This document shows positions 54,830 to 63,736 of a DNA stretch of 64,000 nucleotides, in pieces. The notes below the pieces were generated by a model. That model did no database searches and was not told where the DNA came from. It worked only from the letters and a program-made list of their open reading frames with translations. The position numbers and the translations under genes are program-made. Source of the DNA: an uncultured Sphingomonadaceae bacterium (GTDB lineage Bacteria; Pseudomonadota; Alphaproteobacteria; Sphingomonadales; Sphingomonadaceae); NCBI GenBank assembly GCA_947501325.1, contig CANMVC010000002.1, forward strand, positions 1-64,000, written 5' to 3'. Positions within the stretch are counted from its first letter, which is position 1. Each line of letters opens with the position of its first letter.

Positions 54830-55344
54830 TGAAACTATTGGCTTTGGTTCTTGCAGTATCGATAGTCGCCGGTTGTTCTCCGGTTCAAAGTGATGAACCG
54901 GTTGTGCCTGCGGAAGAAGAAGTCTTGCCCGTCGAACCGGACGGCAGCATCGGCGATGGCGTGAGCCGCCCGATGTTGATGCCAATGGTCTATAATGAAT
55001 TTAGCCAAGCCATAGAAGCCGGTGCAGGCTGTGCCTTTGTTTCTCAAGGCAACACAGACCCCCAATTTGTCGCCACTGCGCCGGATAGCGATAAAATTGC
55101 CGGCAAAGGCGCGATCAAGATCAACGATACCATCGTTGTGCTGACCCATAACGGCGTCGGCCTCGCACAAGTAGAAGCCGGTGGCGTGTTTGCAAGCGAA
55201 GCGGTTGAAGTGACTATCGCGCATTCTGGAGGCGAACCGAGCAGCGAAAATAAAGGCACATATTTCTGGCCAGCGACGCTTAAAATCAGTCAGGATGAAG
55301 TTGGCTCCAATATGTATGAAGGAACCTATGAGTGCGGTGCGTAG
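54829..55344 (+). CDS. Uncharacterised lipoprotein coupled to mutL
   Basis: This is a predicted lipoprotein of 171 residues: the signal MKLLALVLAVSIVAGC ends at Cys16, followed by an acidic linker (PVVPAEEEVLPVEPD) and a globular domain with two widely spaced Cys (GAGCAFVSQ and the C-terminal YECGA) that may pair. I do not recognise the family. The ATG overlaps the mutL stop (TGATG). No functional link to repair is evident; it may only share the transcript. Confidence 0.75.
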   Translation: MKLLALVLAVSIVAGCSPVQSDEPVVPAEEEVLPVEPDGSIGDGVSRPMLMPMVYNEFSQAIEAGAGCAFVSQGNTDPQFVATAPDSDKIAGKGAIKINDTIVVLTHNGVGLAQVEAGGVFASEAVEVTIAHSGGEPSSENKGTYFWPATLKISQDEVGSNMYEGTYECGA

Positions 55345-55352
55345 TGGCCTGA

Positions 55353-55799
55353 CTAGTCCCCGCGCACTTGAATGAGTCCGGTGCTTTCCATCGTCATGAC
55401 TTTCTCGTCATGCTGATTGAGTACGGTGATCTTGCCCTTCATGATGCCCATTTCAGGACGACTTTCAGACCGCCGTTTTTCCAGCGTGACATGTTCGCAG
55501 CGCAACGTGTCGCCGGGATAGACGGGTTTTAACCAGCGCAGATTATCAACGCCCGGGGAGCCCAGTCCCGCTTGTTTGTTGGCGTTCATCTGGTCAACCA
55601 TCATCCGCATCATCATCGCCGCACTGTGCCAGCCACTGGCGGACAGGCGTCCAAAATGGGTCTTGGCGGCCGCTTCTTCGTCCAGGTGAAATGGTTGCGG
55701 ATCATATTTGGAGGCGAATTCGATCACCTCGTCCTTGGTCACCTCGTATGACCCGTATTTCTGGACGACGTCGATTTGGATATCTTCGTAATAGAGCGT
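55353..55799 (-). CDS. MaoC-family dehydratase with no standard start codon
   Basis: This is a hotdog-fold enoyl-CoA hydratase-like protein. The recognisable part includes EVTKDEVIEFASKYDPQPFH with the catalytic Asp/His region, FGRLSASGWHSAAMMMRM, and LRWLKPVYPGDTL. The first normal start, GTG at 55742, would give 129 residues and lose a conserved leader. The same frame continues upstream as LYYEDIQIDVVQKYGSYEV, and a stop sits at 55812-55814. Between that stop and the leader there is no ATG, GTG or TTG; the codon at the expected place (55797-55799) is ACG, one base from ATG. Translation may start at ACG or ATA, or the gene may be damaged. The start given here is the ACG. Confidence 0.7.
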   Translation of the reverse strand, partial: TLYYEDIQIDVVQKYGSYEVTKDEVIEFASKYDPQPFHLDEEAAAKTHFGRLSASGWHSAAMMMRMMVDQMNANKQAGLGSPGVDNLRWLKPVYPGDTLRCEHVTLEKRRSESRPEMGIMKGKITVLNQHDEKVMTMESTGLIQVRGD

Positions 55800-55840
55800 C
55801 GATATTCTTTCTTATGAAACCATGTTTCTATGGCAAAGTT

Positions 55841-57082
55841 TCAGGGTCTTAGCGCCTGTTCAAATGATGAAAGATCGCCATCGCTCTCGTTCGGTTTGAC
55901 GCCGGTCAAATGCGCGAGCAGCGAATATATATCGACATTGTCGAAGGTCGCGATCTTTCCATTGCCAGCTATATCGGGGCCGCTGGCGAGGAAAAACGCG
56001 ATCATGTCCGGATGCAGATGATCATAGCCATGGCCACCGCCAATTCCGGTCATCCATTCAGGCTTGTCCTGATAGACAACCCAGCCAGTCGTGGGCAGGC
56101 AGATAATGGAAGGGATACGGGAGTTTTTGCCATATTGGAGCCGCGCCGGGATATCTTCTCTTTTCCAGCATTCCATATTGTCATGCGGTTTCAGGAAGGC
56201 GGCGTTGATGGCGGTCATATCATCAGCGAGAGGTTCGATTCCTGCATAATTACCATCCACAACCAGCCGATATTGATCACGCGGCAGGATAGTGTCGAGA
56301 TAAATGACCCGATCAGGATGGGTTTCCGCCATGCCGTGATCCGATGTGATGACAAAATTCACCGGTTGCTCCAGAGCAGTAAATTGCTCGACCAGATGTC
56401 CGATATTCTTGTCGATGGCGCTGATCGCGGCATGGAGTTTCTCGCCGGGCGCTGGGCCATAAAAATGACCCGCCGTATCCACGGTATCGAAATAGAGTGT
56501 GACCAGCTGCGGCCGCGTCGCAGCCGGTCGGCGCATCCAGTCAATCACGGCATTGACGCGGCGGTCGTCGGAAAGGGCCTGTGAAAAGGGCCACCAGTCG
56601 CTGGGACGTGTCCCATCCAGCTCGACCTCTGATCCGGGCCAGAACATAGTGGCCGTTCTTACGCCTTGTTTCTCGGCGGTTATCCAGATCGGTTCCGCCT
56701 GATCCCACCAGAACGGGTCCTTGTTCGCCATCGTGAATTTTTCACCGGGCCGGGCCACATCTTCCATGCTGTTGCCGACAATGCCGTGGTTATCCGGACG
56801 CTTGCCGGTGACCAATGTCCAGTGATTGGGGAAGGTCTTGGTGGGGAAGCTGGATCGCATGTCGGCAACGACACCCGATGTAGCCAGTGCGCTGAGATGA
56901 GGTGTTATCCCGCGATCCAGATAATCTGGGCGGAACCCATCGATGGAAATCAATAGGGTAACCGGCTCGCGAGCGTCCTGAGCGGGCAGGGCGCTATCGC
57001 TAGCAACCATGGCGGTCTGCGAAACCGCACATCCCGCCAACAAAGCACAAGCCGCAATAGCTTGTAATATCATACGAATCAT
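55841..57082 (-). CDS. Alkaline phosphatase family phosphodiesterase (NPP-like), lipoprotein
   Basis: This is a nucleotide pyrophosphatase/phosphodiesterase-like enzyme of 413 residues, probably facing the periplasm. The signal ends in LLAGC (lipobox). The metal sites are visible as SIDGFRPDY, the nucleophile Thr in FPTKTFPNHWTLVTG, and FVITSDHGMAETH. The substrate may be a nucleotide or a phospholipid-like diester. The ATG at 57082 is well spaced from GGGGA. Confidence 0.88.
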   Translation of the reverse strand: MIRMILQAIAACALLAGCAVSQTAMVASDSALPAQDAREPVTLLISIDGFRPDYLDRGITPHLSALATSGVVADMRSSFPTKTFPNHWTLVTGKRPDNHGIVGNSMEDVARPGEKFTMANKDPFWWDQAEPIWITAEKQGVRTATMFWPGSEVELDGTRPSDWWPFSQALSDDRRVNAVIDWMRRPAATRPQLVTLYFDTVDTAGHFYGPAPGEKLHAAISAIDKNIGHLVEQFTALEQPVNFVITSDHGMAETHPDRVIYLDTILPRDQYRLVVDGNYAGIEPLADDMTAINAAFLKPHDNMECWKREDIPARLQYGKNSRIPSIICLPTTGWVVYQDKPEWMTGIGGGHGYDHLHPDMIAFFLASGPDIAGNGKIATFDNVDIYSLLAHLTGVKPNESDGDLSSFEQALRP

Positions 57083-57129
57083 CACTTTCCCCTTAGACTG
57101 AAGGCAGTCTAACGGGCTTTTATGACAAG

Positions 57130-58230
57130 TCAGACATTGAATTTGAAATTCATGATATCGCCGTCTTGGGCGACATAGTCTTTGCCCTCTTGACGTAGTT
57201 TACCGGCATCGCGCGCCGCGCTCTCGCCACCCAGCGACACATAGTCGTCAAAGGCAATGGTCTCCGCGCGAATAAACCCGCGTTCGAAATCGGTGTGGAT
57301 TTCCCCCGCCGCCTGTGGCGCCTTGGCGCCTTTATGCACCGTCCATGCGCGGGCTTCCTTGGGGCCTGCGGTGAAGAAGGTTTGCAGGTCGAGCAATTGA
57401 TAACCGGCGCGAATGACGCGGGCGAGGCCGGATTCTTCAAGGCCCAGTTCGGCAAGATATTCGGTGCGCTCGTCTGCCTCCATGCCGACCAGCTCGGATT
57501 CGATGGCAGCAGAAACGATCACGGCTTCAGCACCCTCGGCTTTGGCTTTTTCAAAAACAGTGGCGCTCATCGCGTTGCCCGTGGCGGCATCACCTTCGTT
57601 GACGTTGCAGACATATAATACGGGTTTTGCGGTAATGAGCTGTGATTGATCGAAAATGCGCTGCTCTTCATCATCCTTGGGTTCGGTAAGGCGTGCTGGC
57701 TTGCCCTCGCGGAGCAATTCCAAGGTCTGTCCCAGCACGCTAGCGGCGATCTTCGCTTCCTTGTCGCCGCTGGTCGCCTTTTTCTCGAAAGCCGGAACGC
57801 GTTTTTCCAGGCTTTCCAGGTCGGAGAGCAGCAACTCGGTTTCGACGACCTCTGCATCGGAAAGCGGATCGATTTTGTTGGATACATGCTGGATATCGTC
57901 ATCTTCAAAACAGCGCAGAACATGCACAATCGCATCGACTTCACGGATATTGCCAAGGAACTGGTTGCCCAAGCCTTCACCCTTTGATGCGCCTTTTACA
58001 AGGCCGGCGATATCCACAAAGGCAAGCTGCGTTTCGATAATCTTCGCGCTACCGGCTATTTTTGCAATTTGCTGTAATCGTGAATCGGGGACCGCGACCT
58101 GACCGACATTGGGTTCGATCGTGCAAAACGGGTAATTGGCCGCCTGCGCTGCCTGCGTTTCGGTGAGCGCGTTGAACAACGTTGATTTTCCGACGTTGGG
58201 CAGGCCAACGATACCGCATTTGAAACCCAT
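57130..58230 (-). CDS. ychF: Redox-regulated ATPase YchF (Obg-like GTPase family)
   Basis: This is a universally conserved P-loop protein of 366 residues that binds ribosomes and prefers ATP to GTP. G1 is GLPNVGKSTLFNAL, G3 is FVDIAGLVKGASKGEGLGNQF, and the C-terminal TGS domain ends in MNFKFNV. It is in its common place near pth in proteobacteria, here with a GDSL hydrolase gene between them. Confidence 0.96.
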   Translation of the reverse strand: MGFKCGIVGLPNVGKSTLFNALTETQAAQAANYPFCTIEPNVGQVAVPDSRLQQIAKIAGSAKIIETQLAFVDIAGLVKGASKGEGLGNQFLGNIREVDAIVHVLRCFEDDDIQHVSNKIDPLSDAEVVETELLLSDLESLEKRVPAFEKKATSGDKEAKIAASVLGQTLELLREGKPARLTEPKDDEEQRIFDQSQLITAKPVLYVCNVNEGDAATGNAMSATVFEKAKAEGAEAVIVSAAIESELVGMEADERTEYLAELGLEESGLARVIRAGYQLLDLQTFFTAGPKEARAWTVHKGAKAPQAAGEIHTDFERGFIRAETIAFDDYVSLGGESAARDAGKLRQEGKDYVAQDGDIMNFKFNV

Positions 58231-58373
58231 TTAAGTCACTCCGTGGAATTAAGCGTGCTCGATAGCGGGCCTCCTTTGCGATTACCAGTGGCAACGTGCA
58301 ATCCGGATTGCTTTCATTCGCAAATCCGTGCAGGTTAATAGGAATTAACGATAATGTAACGGGGAGAATGAAT

Positions 58374-59342
58374 ATGAAAGCACGGCTTTTAGGGGCGCTT
58401 GCAGGCGGGTTGATTCTAGCGACGGCGGTGCCAGCGCAAGCGGAGCGCGATACGGAAAAATTCACCTCATTGACGGTTTTCGGGGATAGTCTTGTCGATG
58501 CCGGCAATATCTTTACGGCGACAGGCGGTGTCTTTCCGCCCGCTTCGCAAGGTTATTTCAATGGCCGTTTCACCAATGGCTATGATTATACCGACCTTTT
58601 GAGCATCGAATTATTCGGCGCGCCCACAGTGGCTTCCTTGCAAGGCGGCACCAATTTCGCTTTCGGCGGTGCGCGTGCTTCAAATACAAATCCAAATCCT
58701 GTAGTGCAGGATTTTGGCGAACAGCTCGGCCTCTATGCCGGCTATTTGGCGGCGGGTAACGAGGTTGATTCTAACGGTCTGTATATTCTCAACTTTGGCG
58801 GCAATGATCTTTTCAATGCACCGGCTGATCCGGTTGATGGCGATATTTTCATTCGGCAATCTGCACAGGATTATGCTGCAGGCGTTCAGTTTCTCAACGA
58901 TCTCGGTGTGAGAAATGTTTTGCTGACAGGTTTTCCAGTTGCCGGGCCACTAGGCTTTAGCGCTGAACTTTATCTGACACAGGAACTGGCCGCATTAAAC
59001 CTGACCAGCGACACCAGCCTCTTCCGCTACAGCTACTTCGATTTCTTTGATCGCGTCCTATCCGATCCGGGCGCGCTGGGTTTGCCTACGCAGAGGCTGG
59101 ACATCACTTGCCAGGCTGCTGGAGCGGCAGCCATTGCTAATGGTTGCGAGGGAATCTTTTCGTTTGACGGCGTTCATTTTTCCGCGCCGATCCACCAAGC
59201 CTTGGCCCGCGATATCGACAGTCAGTTTAATGTGCTGGGGTCCGTTCCAGAGCCGACGACTTGGGCGATGATGATATTGGGTTTCTTCATGACGGGGTCG
59301 GCCATAAGGCGGCGTCAAAGGATCCGCGTCAGCTATAGCTAA
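58374..59342 (+). CDS. SGNH/GDSL hydrolase with a PEP-CTERM sorting tail
   Basis: This is a secreted esterase/lipase-like protein of 322 residues. A signal peptide ends near AQA (residue 23), the nucleophile is Ser39 in FGDSLVDAGN, block III is FGGNDLF, and the catalytic DGVHFS is near the C-terminus. The last 32 residues form a PEP-CTERM signal: VPEPTTWAMM at 291-300, a hydrophobic helix, then a basic RRRQR. It is therefore a predicted substrate of the exosortase encoded at 16.5 kb. The ATG at 58374 is spaced seven bases from GGGGAG; one at 58368 is too close. Confidence 0.92.
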   Translation: MKARLLGALAGGLILATAVPAQAERDTEKFTSLTVFGDSLVDAGNIFTATGGVFPPASQGYFNGRFTNGYDYTDLLSIELFGAPTVASLQGGTNFAFGGARASNTNPNPVVQDFGEQLGLYAGYLAAGNEVDSNGLYILNFGGNDLFNAPADPVDGDIFIRQSAQDYAAGVQFLNDLGVRNVLLTGFPVAGPLGFSAELYLTQELAALNLTSDTSLFRYSYFDFFDRVLSDPGALGLPTQRLDITCQAAGAAAIANGCEGIFSFDGVHFSAPIHQALARDIDSQFNVLGSVPEPTTWAMMILGFFMTGSAIRRRQRIRVSYS

Positions 59343-59362
59343 GCGCATAGTACAGGTTGGTG

Positions 59363-59935
59363 TCAGTCGTCCTGCAATCGCAGGGCGACGTCACTGATAA
59401 ACCGGGCATCATCCCCTTTGGCCAGCCAATCGGCTTCTGATGCTATTGCACCCAGCATTCCAGCCAGCGGTTCAATCTCCGCTTTGCTATAATTGCCAAG
59501 AACATGGCCATGGACGCGCGATTTGTGACCGGGGTGGCCAATACCGATGCGCACGCGCCGGAAATCCGGGCCGATATGGGCAACCAGTGACTTGATGCCG
59601 TTATGGCCGGCGGTGCCGCCACCGCGCTTCACCTTGATCTTGAAGGGCTCAAGATCCAGCTCGTCGTAAAAGACGGTTACGTCCTCTGGCTCGAGCTTGT
59701 AGAAATCCATCGCTGCAAGAACGCTGCGGCCACTTTCATTCATGAAGGTGGCGGGCTTGAGCAACAGCAGTTTTTCCGAGCCCAATCGCCCTTCTATGCT
59801 CCATCCCTGAAACCTCTGTTTGGGGGCAGGAAAACCATGCACTTCTTCCAATGCGTCGATCACCATGAAACCCACATTATGGCGGTGAAGCGCATATTGT
59901 GAGCCCGGATTACCAAGGCCGACCCATAGTTGCAT
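59363..59935 (-). CDS. pth: Peptidyl-tRNA hydrolase
   Basis: This enzyme frees tRNA from stalled peptides. It has 190 residues. Visible are the N-terminal VGLGNPGSQYALHRHNVGF with catalytic His19, the KPATFMNESGRSV segment, and GGTAGHNGIKSL. It is transcribed leftward after rplY, with a terminator hairpin between the two. Confidence 0.95.
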   Translation of the reverse strand: MQLWVGLGNPGSQYALHRHNVGFMVIDALEEVHGFPAPKQRFQGWSIEGRLGSEKLLLLKPATFMNESGRSVLAAMDFYKLEPEDVTVFYDELDLEPFKIKVKRGGGTAGHNGIKSLVAHIGPDFRRVRIGIGHPGHKSRVHGHVLGNYSKAEIEPLAGMLGAIASEADWLAKGDDARFISDVALRLQDD

Positions 59936-59961
59936 GCGTGAATTCCCTTAAGCGCAATTAC

Positions 59962-60008
59962 AAAAAAACCGCTCATACGACGCCAGGCGCAGCATGAACG
60001 GTTTTTTG
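59962..60008. terminator. Terminator hairpin between rplY and pth
   Basis: AAAAAACCGCTCAT and ATGAACGGTTTTTT form a long stem with A- and T-runs on both sides, so it could work in either direction. It lies just after the rplY stop and before the pth start. Some leftward read-through into pth is likely unless pth has its own promoter. Confidence 0.75.
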
Positions 60009-60032
60009 TTACAGTTATTTAGGTGTGAAGGT

Positions 60033-60713
60033 CTAGTCCTCGGAACCGCCTTCTTCTTCGCCTTCGCCCTCAGCTGCTTCGCCTTCAGCGCCTTCTTCAC
60101 CCTCTTCGCCATCAGCATCTTCAGCTTCATCGTCAGAAGATTTGAGTGCGGATGGAGCGGTGACACCGGCAATGGTGAAGTCACGATCAGTGATCGAGCT
60201 TTCGGAACCATCTGGCAGGGTGACGTCGGAAATGTGGACAGAGTCGCCAATTTCCAGACCAGTCACATCAACTTCGATTTGGTCAGGGATCTTGTCTGCG
60301 TCACACATCAGGTCCAGTTCGAAGCGAACAACGTTCAACACGCCGCCACGTTTCAGACCAGGTGATTCTTCCTCGTTCACGAATACCACCGGAATATTGA
60401 CCTGTACCTTCGCGCCTTTGGCAAGACGGAAAAAGTCAACATGCAGAGCGCGGTCAGTGACTGGATCAAAAGCAACATCTTTTGGCAGGGTACGGGTTGT
60501 TTTACCGTTCACATCTACCATGATCAGCGAGTTCATGAAGTGGCCGGTGCCGAGCAGCTTGTTCAGCGCACGCTCTTCCACATGAATCGTTACAGGTTCT
60601 TTTTTATCGCCATAAATAACGGCGGGTATGCGGCCTTCGCGACGTAGTGCACGGGAGGCTCCCTTGCCAGCCCGTTCGCGAGGCTCGGCTGATAGTGTCA
60701 GCTGATCACTCAT
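60033..60713 (-). CDS. rplY: Large ribosomal subunit protein bL25 (Ctc type)
   Basis: This is a 5S rRNA-binding ribosomal protein of 226 residues, longer than E. coli L25 and of the two-domain Ctc type. The N-terminal RNA-binding domain has [19 protein letters not shown], and the C-terminal TL5-like domain includes [21 protein letters not shown]. The last 30 residues are almost only Glu, Gly, Asp and Ala, a disordered acidic tail. A promoter-like pair lies at 60788-60815. Confidence 0.95.
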   Translation of the reverse strand: MSDQLTLSAEPRERAGKGASRALRREGRIPAVIYGDKKEPVTIHVEERALNKLLGTGHFMNSLIMVDVNGKTTRTLPKDVAFDPVTDRALHVDFFRLAKGAKVQVNIPVVFVNEEESPGLKRGGVLNVVRFELDLMCDADKIPDQIEVDVTGLEIGDSVHISDVTLPDGSESSITDRDFTIAGVTAPSALKSSDDEAEDADGEEGEEGAEGEAAEGEGEEEGGSED

Positions 60714-60787
60714 AATGTTGCTCCAAAATATAGTTTTTACGATATTTCCGCCACGCCTCCAGGGTGCTCATGGTCGGAAAGAGGGCG

Positions 60788-60815
60788 CTATAAGCAGGCA
60801 AAGGCGGAAAAGCAA
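60788..60815 (-). promoter_or_regulatory. Candidate promoter of rplY
   Basis: On the minus strand TTGCTT and TTATAG are separated by 16 bases, about 75 bases before the rplY start. This rests on sequence resemblance only. Confidence 0.4.
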
Positions 60816-60837
60816 GGCAAATTGCAGCGGTTTGCCG

Positions 60838-61635
60838 CTATCGGAAAAAGCCGATTTGATTGCTGGTGGCGAGCAGGGTTCCATTGCCCGACCAAAGTTC
60901 CACACGGGAATCACTCTTGCTGTTTCTAACGACAGCACCAGTAACACGCATGATCATATAATCGGATCCTGCAGCCGCAATATCTTCCGCGCTGGCATAG
61001 ATATAGGTGGACATGGCTACGGTCGATCCCGGATGAAATTCCTCACTCAGGAAAAACGTCCGCGGCATGGGGACGTCGCAAATGGAAATAATGCTGATCC
61101 GGTCGATCGGCCTGCCATCTTCTTCCTTGATCCAGACGATCGTTTCGGGTGTGTCGTTAACCTGAAAAGGTACGCCTTTGGCGATATACTGGTCATAGGT
61201 TCTGATCCATTCCGGCGCCTGACCCGGAACTGGTTCGAGCCGGGGATAGTCCTCGGGCGGAGAGATTTCAGGCATTGCGATCTGATAGTTTAGATCGACC
61301 GGCCGCCTGTTGCTGGTGACAATATCCCCGACGATAGCGAGATTTTCTGCCTGATAGAGTTCGACCCGCCAGAATTGTGTCGACGCACCTGATTTAAGCA
61401 GCTTTGATTCAACGCGTACCTCGCCCGGCCCGATACCTGCAATATAGGTGGCTTGCAGGGATACAATGGGACTGGTGCGATCAGGGTGGTTCTCGACGGC
61501 TCTTGCCATGATTGCTGCTACCCAGCCACCAAATGCCGCACCGGTTGGATTGCGATAAACGTCACTGGCTTCGATAGTATATTGCCCGTTGCCGCACGGG
61601 ATTAGCGCGGTTTCGCGATCAAACAGAAATGTCAT
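60838..61635 (-). CDS. Acyl-CoA thioesterase family protein (double hotdog)
   Basis: This 265-residue protein is similar to TesB-like thioesterases (4HBT_3 type). The N-terminal hotdog has VYRNPTGAAFGGWVAAIMARAV, and the C-terminal one ends with RVELWSGNGTLLATSNQIGFF. It should release fatty acids from acyl-CoA, but the substrate is unknown. It is transcribed leftward after the TraB/GumN genes. Confidence 0.85.
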   Translation of the reverse strand: MTFLFDRETALIPCGNGQYTIEASDVYRNPTGAAFGGWVAAIMARAVENHPDRTSPIVSLQATYIAGIGPGEVRVESKLLKSGASTQFWRVELYQAENLAIVGDIVTSNRRPVDLNYQIAMPEISPPEDYPRLEPVPGQAPEWIRTYDQYIAKGVPFQVNDTPETIVWIKEEDGRPIDRISIISICDVPMPRTFFLSEEFHPGSTVAMSTYIYASAEDIAAAGSDYMIMRVTGAVVRNSKSDSRVELWSGNGTLLATSNQIGFFR

Positions 61636-61656
61636 GAAAGTGCCCTGAAATTTAGA

Positions 61657-62571
61657 TTATTGAATTTTCTCGATCTTATACCCGCGCTTTTCGAGCATGG
61701 CTTGAACCGCATCTGGCCCAACCAGATGCGCAGCGCCCACTGCTACAAATGATATGCCAGGACTTTGCAGTTTTTTATCGAGTTGTTCAGTCCAGTCTTG
61801 ATTGCGTCCAACCAGAAGCTTTTCACGGGTTTTGGGATCTTCCAGAATGCCGCCCTCGGAAAGGTCCATAATGGTTTCCGTATCACCCGAAATCCAGGCA
61901 TTGAATAATTTCTCAAAAGAGGTCTTGGTATCAGCCGCTTCCTCGACAACACTGGTGAGCATGTCGCGCTGTTGGGTTTCCGGCAATGTATCAAAATAAC
62001 CCAGCTGTTGTTCGATTGTTTCCAAACCTTCGACAGGTTTTTTGAATTCGCCAAATTGTGCGACCAATTTTTTCTCGACACCTTCGCTGGAATCGAGCCC
62101 CAGATTGTTGGTTTGCGCTGATGCCAGTGACAAAGCCGCAGCCCAGCTTTCCATGCGATTGAGCGCAAATTCAGGTATGTTGCTTTTGTCTATCACGGCG
62201 TCGAGATCATCGCGCAGCGAAGGTTTTATACGTTGTTCTATCTCCGGCTGATTGGGCGAAATGGCGAGCTTGGAAAATATCCGCGCTGCGTTTTGCGTGT
62301 CTTCGAGCCCCAATACCTCGATAATCAGCTTGTCCGAACTTTTGAGGGCCTTGTCGATAAGCGGCGTACGCCAATTCACATCTTTCGGTAATATGTGAAT
62401 GGTGCCGAAAAGATAAGCCTCACCAACCTGCTCAGGCTTTGTGCCGGTTACTTTCCAGAGCGCCGGCTTGCCGTCTTTCATTGTGTTTAACTGTACAGGT
62501 TCCTGCGCATTCGAGCATGCCGCCAGACAGACAGTGGCAATCAGCGTCAATAAGGTTTGAATAAATTTCAT
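61657..62571 (-). CDS. TraB/GumN family lipoprotein, copy 1
   Basis: This 304-residue member of the TraB/GumN family has a lipobox LAAC near residue 18. The family motifs are YLFGTIHILP near residue 50 and the C-terminal FVAVGAAHLVGPDAV. These proteins have a fold related to metal-dependent proteases (TIKI/EreA group). Function in bacteria is largely unknown; the GumN name comes from a xanthan locus. It lies beside a related copy. ATG at 62571 is chosen; 62580 is possible. Confidence 0.88.
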   Translation of the reverse strand: MKFIQTLLTLIATVCLAACSNAQEPVQLNTMKDGKPALWKVTGTKPEQVGEAYLFGTIHILPKDVNWRTPLIDKALKSSDKLIIEVLGLEDTQNAARIFSKLAISPNQPEIEQRIKPSLRDDLDAVIDKSNIPEFALNRMESWAAALSLASAQTNNLGLDSSEGVEKKLVAQFGEFKKPVEGLETIEQQLGYFDTLPETQQRDMLTSVVEEAADTKTSFEKLFNAWISGDTETIMDLSEGGILEDPKTREKLLVGRNQDWTEQLDKKLQSPGISFVAVGAAHLVGPDAVQAMLEKRGYKIEKIQ

Positions 62572-62626
62572 AAATTCCATTTGGTCATGATGGCGGCAAA
62601 ATGAAAGATGTTAGGCCGGACAATTC

Positions 62627-63562
62627 CTAATATTCGATCCGCTCAACAGTAAATCCTCGTTTTTTTAACTGTTCCTGCAGGCTGGCTTCGCCCGCTAAAT
62701 GGCCCGCGCCGACAGCCATGAAAACGGTGCCCGGTTTGTCCATCCGGTCATCGACCCAAACAGCCCAGTTGGCGTTGCGATTGGAAAGCAACGTTTCGTA
62801 AAGTATTTTTTCTTCCAGGCCAGCGTTCATCAATTCTGCAAGCGCGCCAATATTCGCATTGGCCCAATGGGCGACCATATTTTCCATGCCATCTGCCATC
62901 TCGCCAATGGTTTCCACATTGAAGTTGAGGAAACGGATTTGGACATCTTCCGGGAGATTGTCGAAAAATCCCAATTGTTGCCGCGGTGTTTCGAGGCCAA
63001 TAATTTTCAAATTTTTGGCCTTGGCGCTGGACGTCAGCGCATCCTCGACGCCGCTATTCGTATCATAGCCACTTTTCATGAGCGGAACCAGCGACATGCT
63101 GACGCTGGCGAACCACGGGTCCAACGGATCAAAGGCGTTGAGCGGCAACTCCAGCGTCGTCATCGCCGCTTCATATTTTACGCGGTCCTCGGGATCGAGC
63201 TTGTCGCGCAGCGGCACGCCGGTCTTGTCTATGGCCAATTCGCTCACGATTTTCATCATTTCGGCGGGTTCGGGCTCAATCATTTCGACAACCAGTTCAT
63301 CGGAACGGTCGAACGCATCTTTGATCGCTTCGTCAAACCAGGTGAGCCCGGGCTTCAGAATATGTACCGTGCCAAACAGATAGATCGTCGTGTCGTCATC
63401 CTTTAACACCCAAAGCGCTGGATCCGGATCATCCGGTATTGTTGCAATTTCAGCGGCGGCAGGCGCCGTATCGCCCGCCGATTGCGGCGGTTCGGGCTGG
63501 CAGGCTGCCAATCCCAGAACAAGTGGCAAGGATAATAGGGGAGAAAACCAGCGACGCATCAT
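62627..63562 (-). CDS. TraB/GumN family lipoprotein, copy 2
   Basis: This is a paralogue of the downstream copy, 311 residues with lipobox LAAC near residue 21, then YLFGTVHILKPGLTWFDEAI and the C-terminal MAVGAGHLAGEASLQEQL. Both copies keep the His-containing motifs, so both may be active. They are separated by 55 bases and read leftward, so they probably arose by tandem duplication. The start at 63562 (MMRRWF) is preferred over a TTG at 63577. Confidence 0.88.
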   Translation of the reverse strand: MMRRWFSPLLSLPLVLGLAACQPEPPQSAGDTAPAAAEIATIPDDPDPALWVLKDDDTTIYLFGTVHILKPGLTWFDEAIKDAFDRSDELVVEMIEPEPAEMMKIVSELAIDKTGVPLRDKLDPEDRVKYEAAMTTLELPLNAFDPLDPWFASVSMSLVPLMKSGYDTNSGVEDALTSSAKAKNLKIIGLETPRQQLGFFDNLPEDVQIRFLNFNVETIGEMADGMENMVAHWANANIGALAELMNAGLEEKILYETLLSNRNANWAVWVDDRMDKPGTVFMAVGAGHLAGEASLQEQLKKRGFTVERIEY

Positions 63563-63736
63563 GGGTATAAATTCCAATTTCTTTGAAAGACCGGGGGCTT
63601 GATAAGTTGCGAACGTTAATTGACTATTTATGCCGGAAATCCCAGCAATTTTTCAATATTGAAATAATTTTCCCTCCCGGCGGTAGTCACTGCTTTGTCA
63701 CTCTGCTAATTGATCAGTTAAATTAGGAGAGACCCG

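Noticed and set aside
62699-63406. A 235-codon plus-strand frame opposite the second TraB/GumN gene
   Set aside because: The minus-strand gene has a lipobox and family motifs; the plus frame is rich in His, Phe and Arg with no domain.
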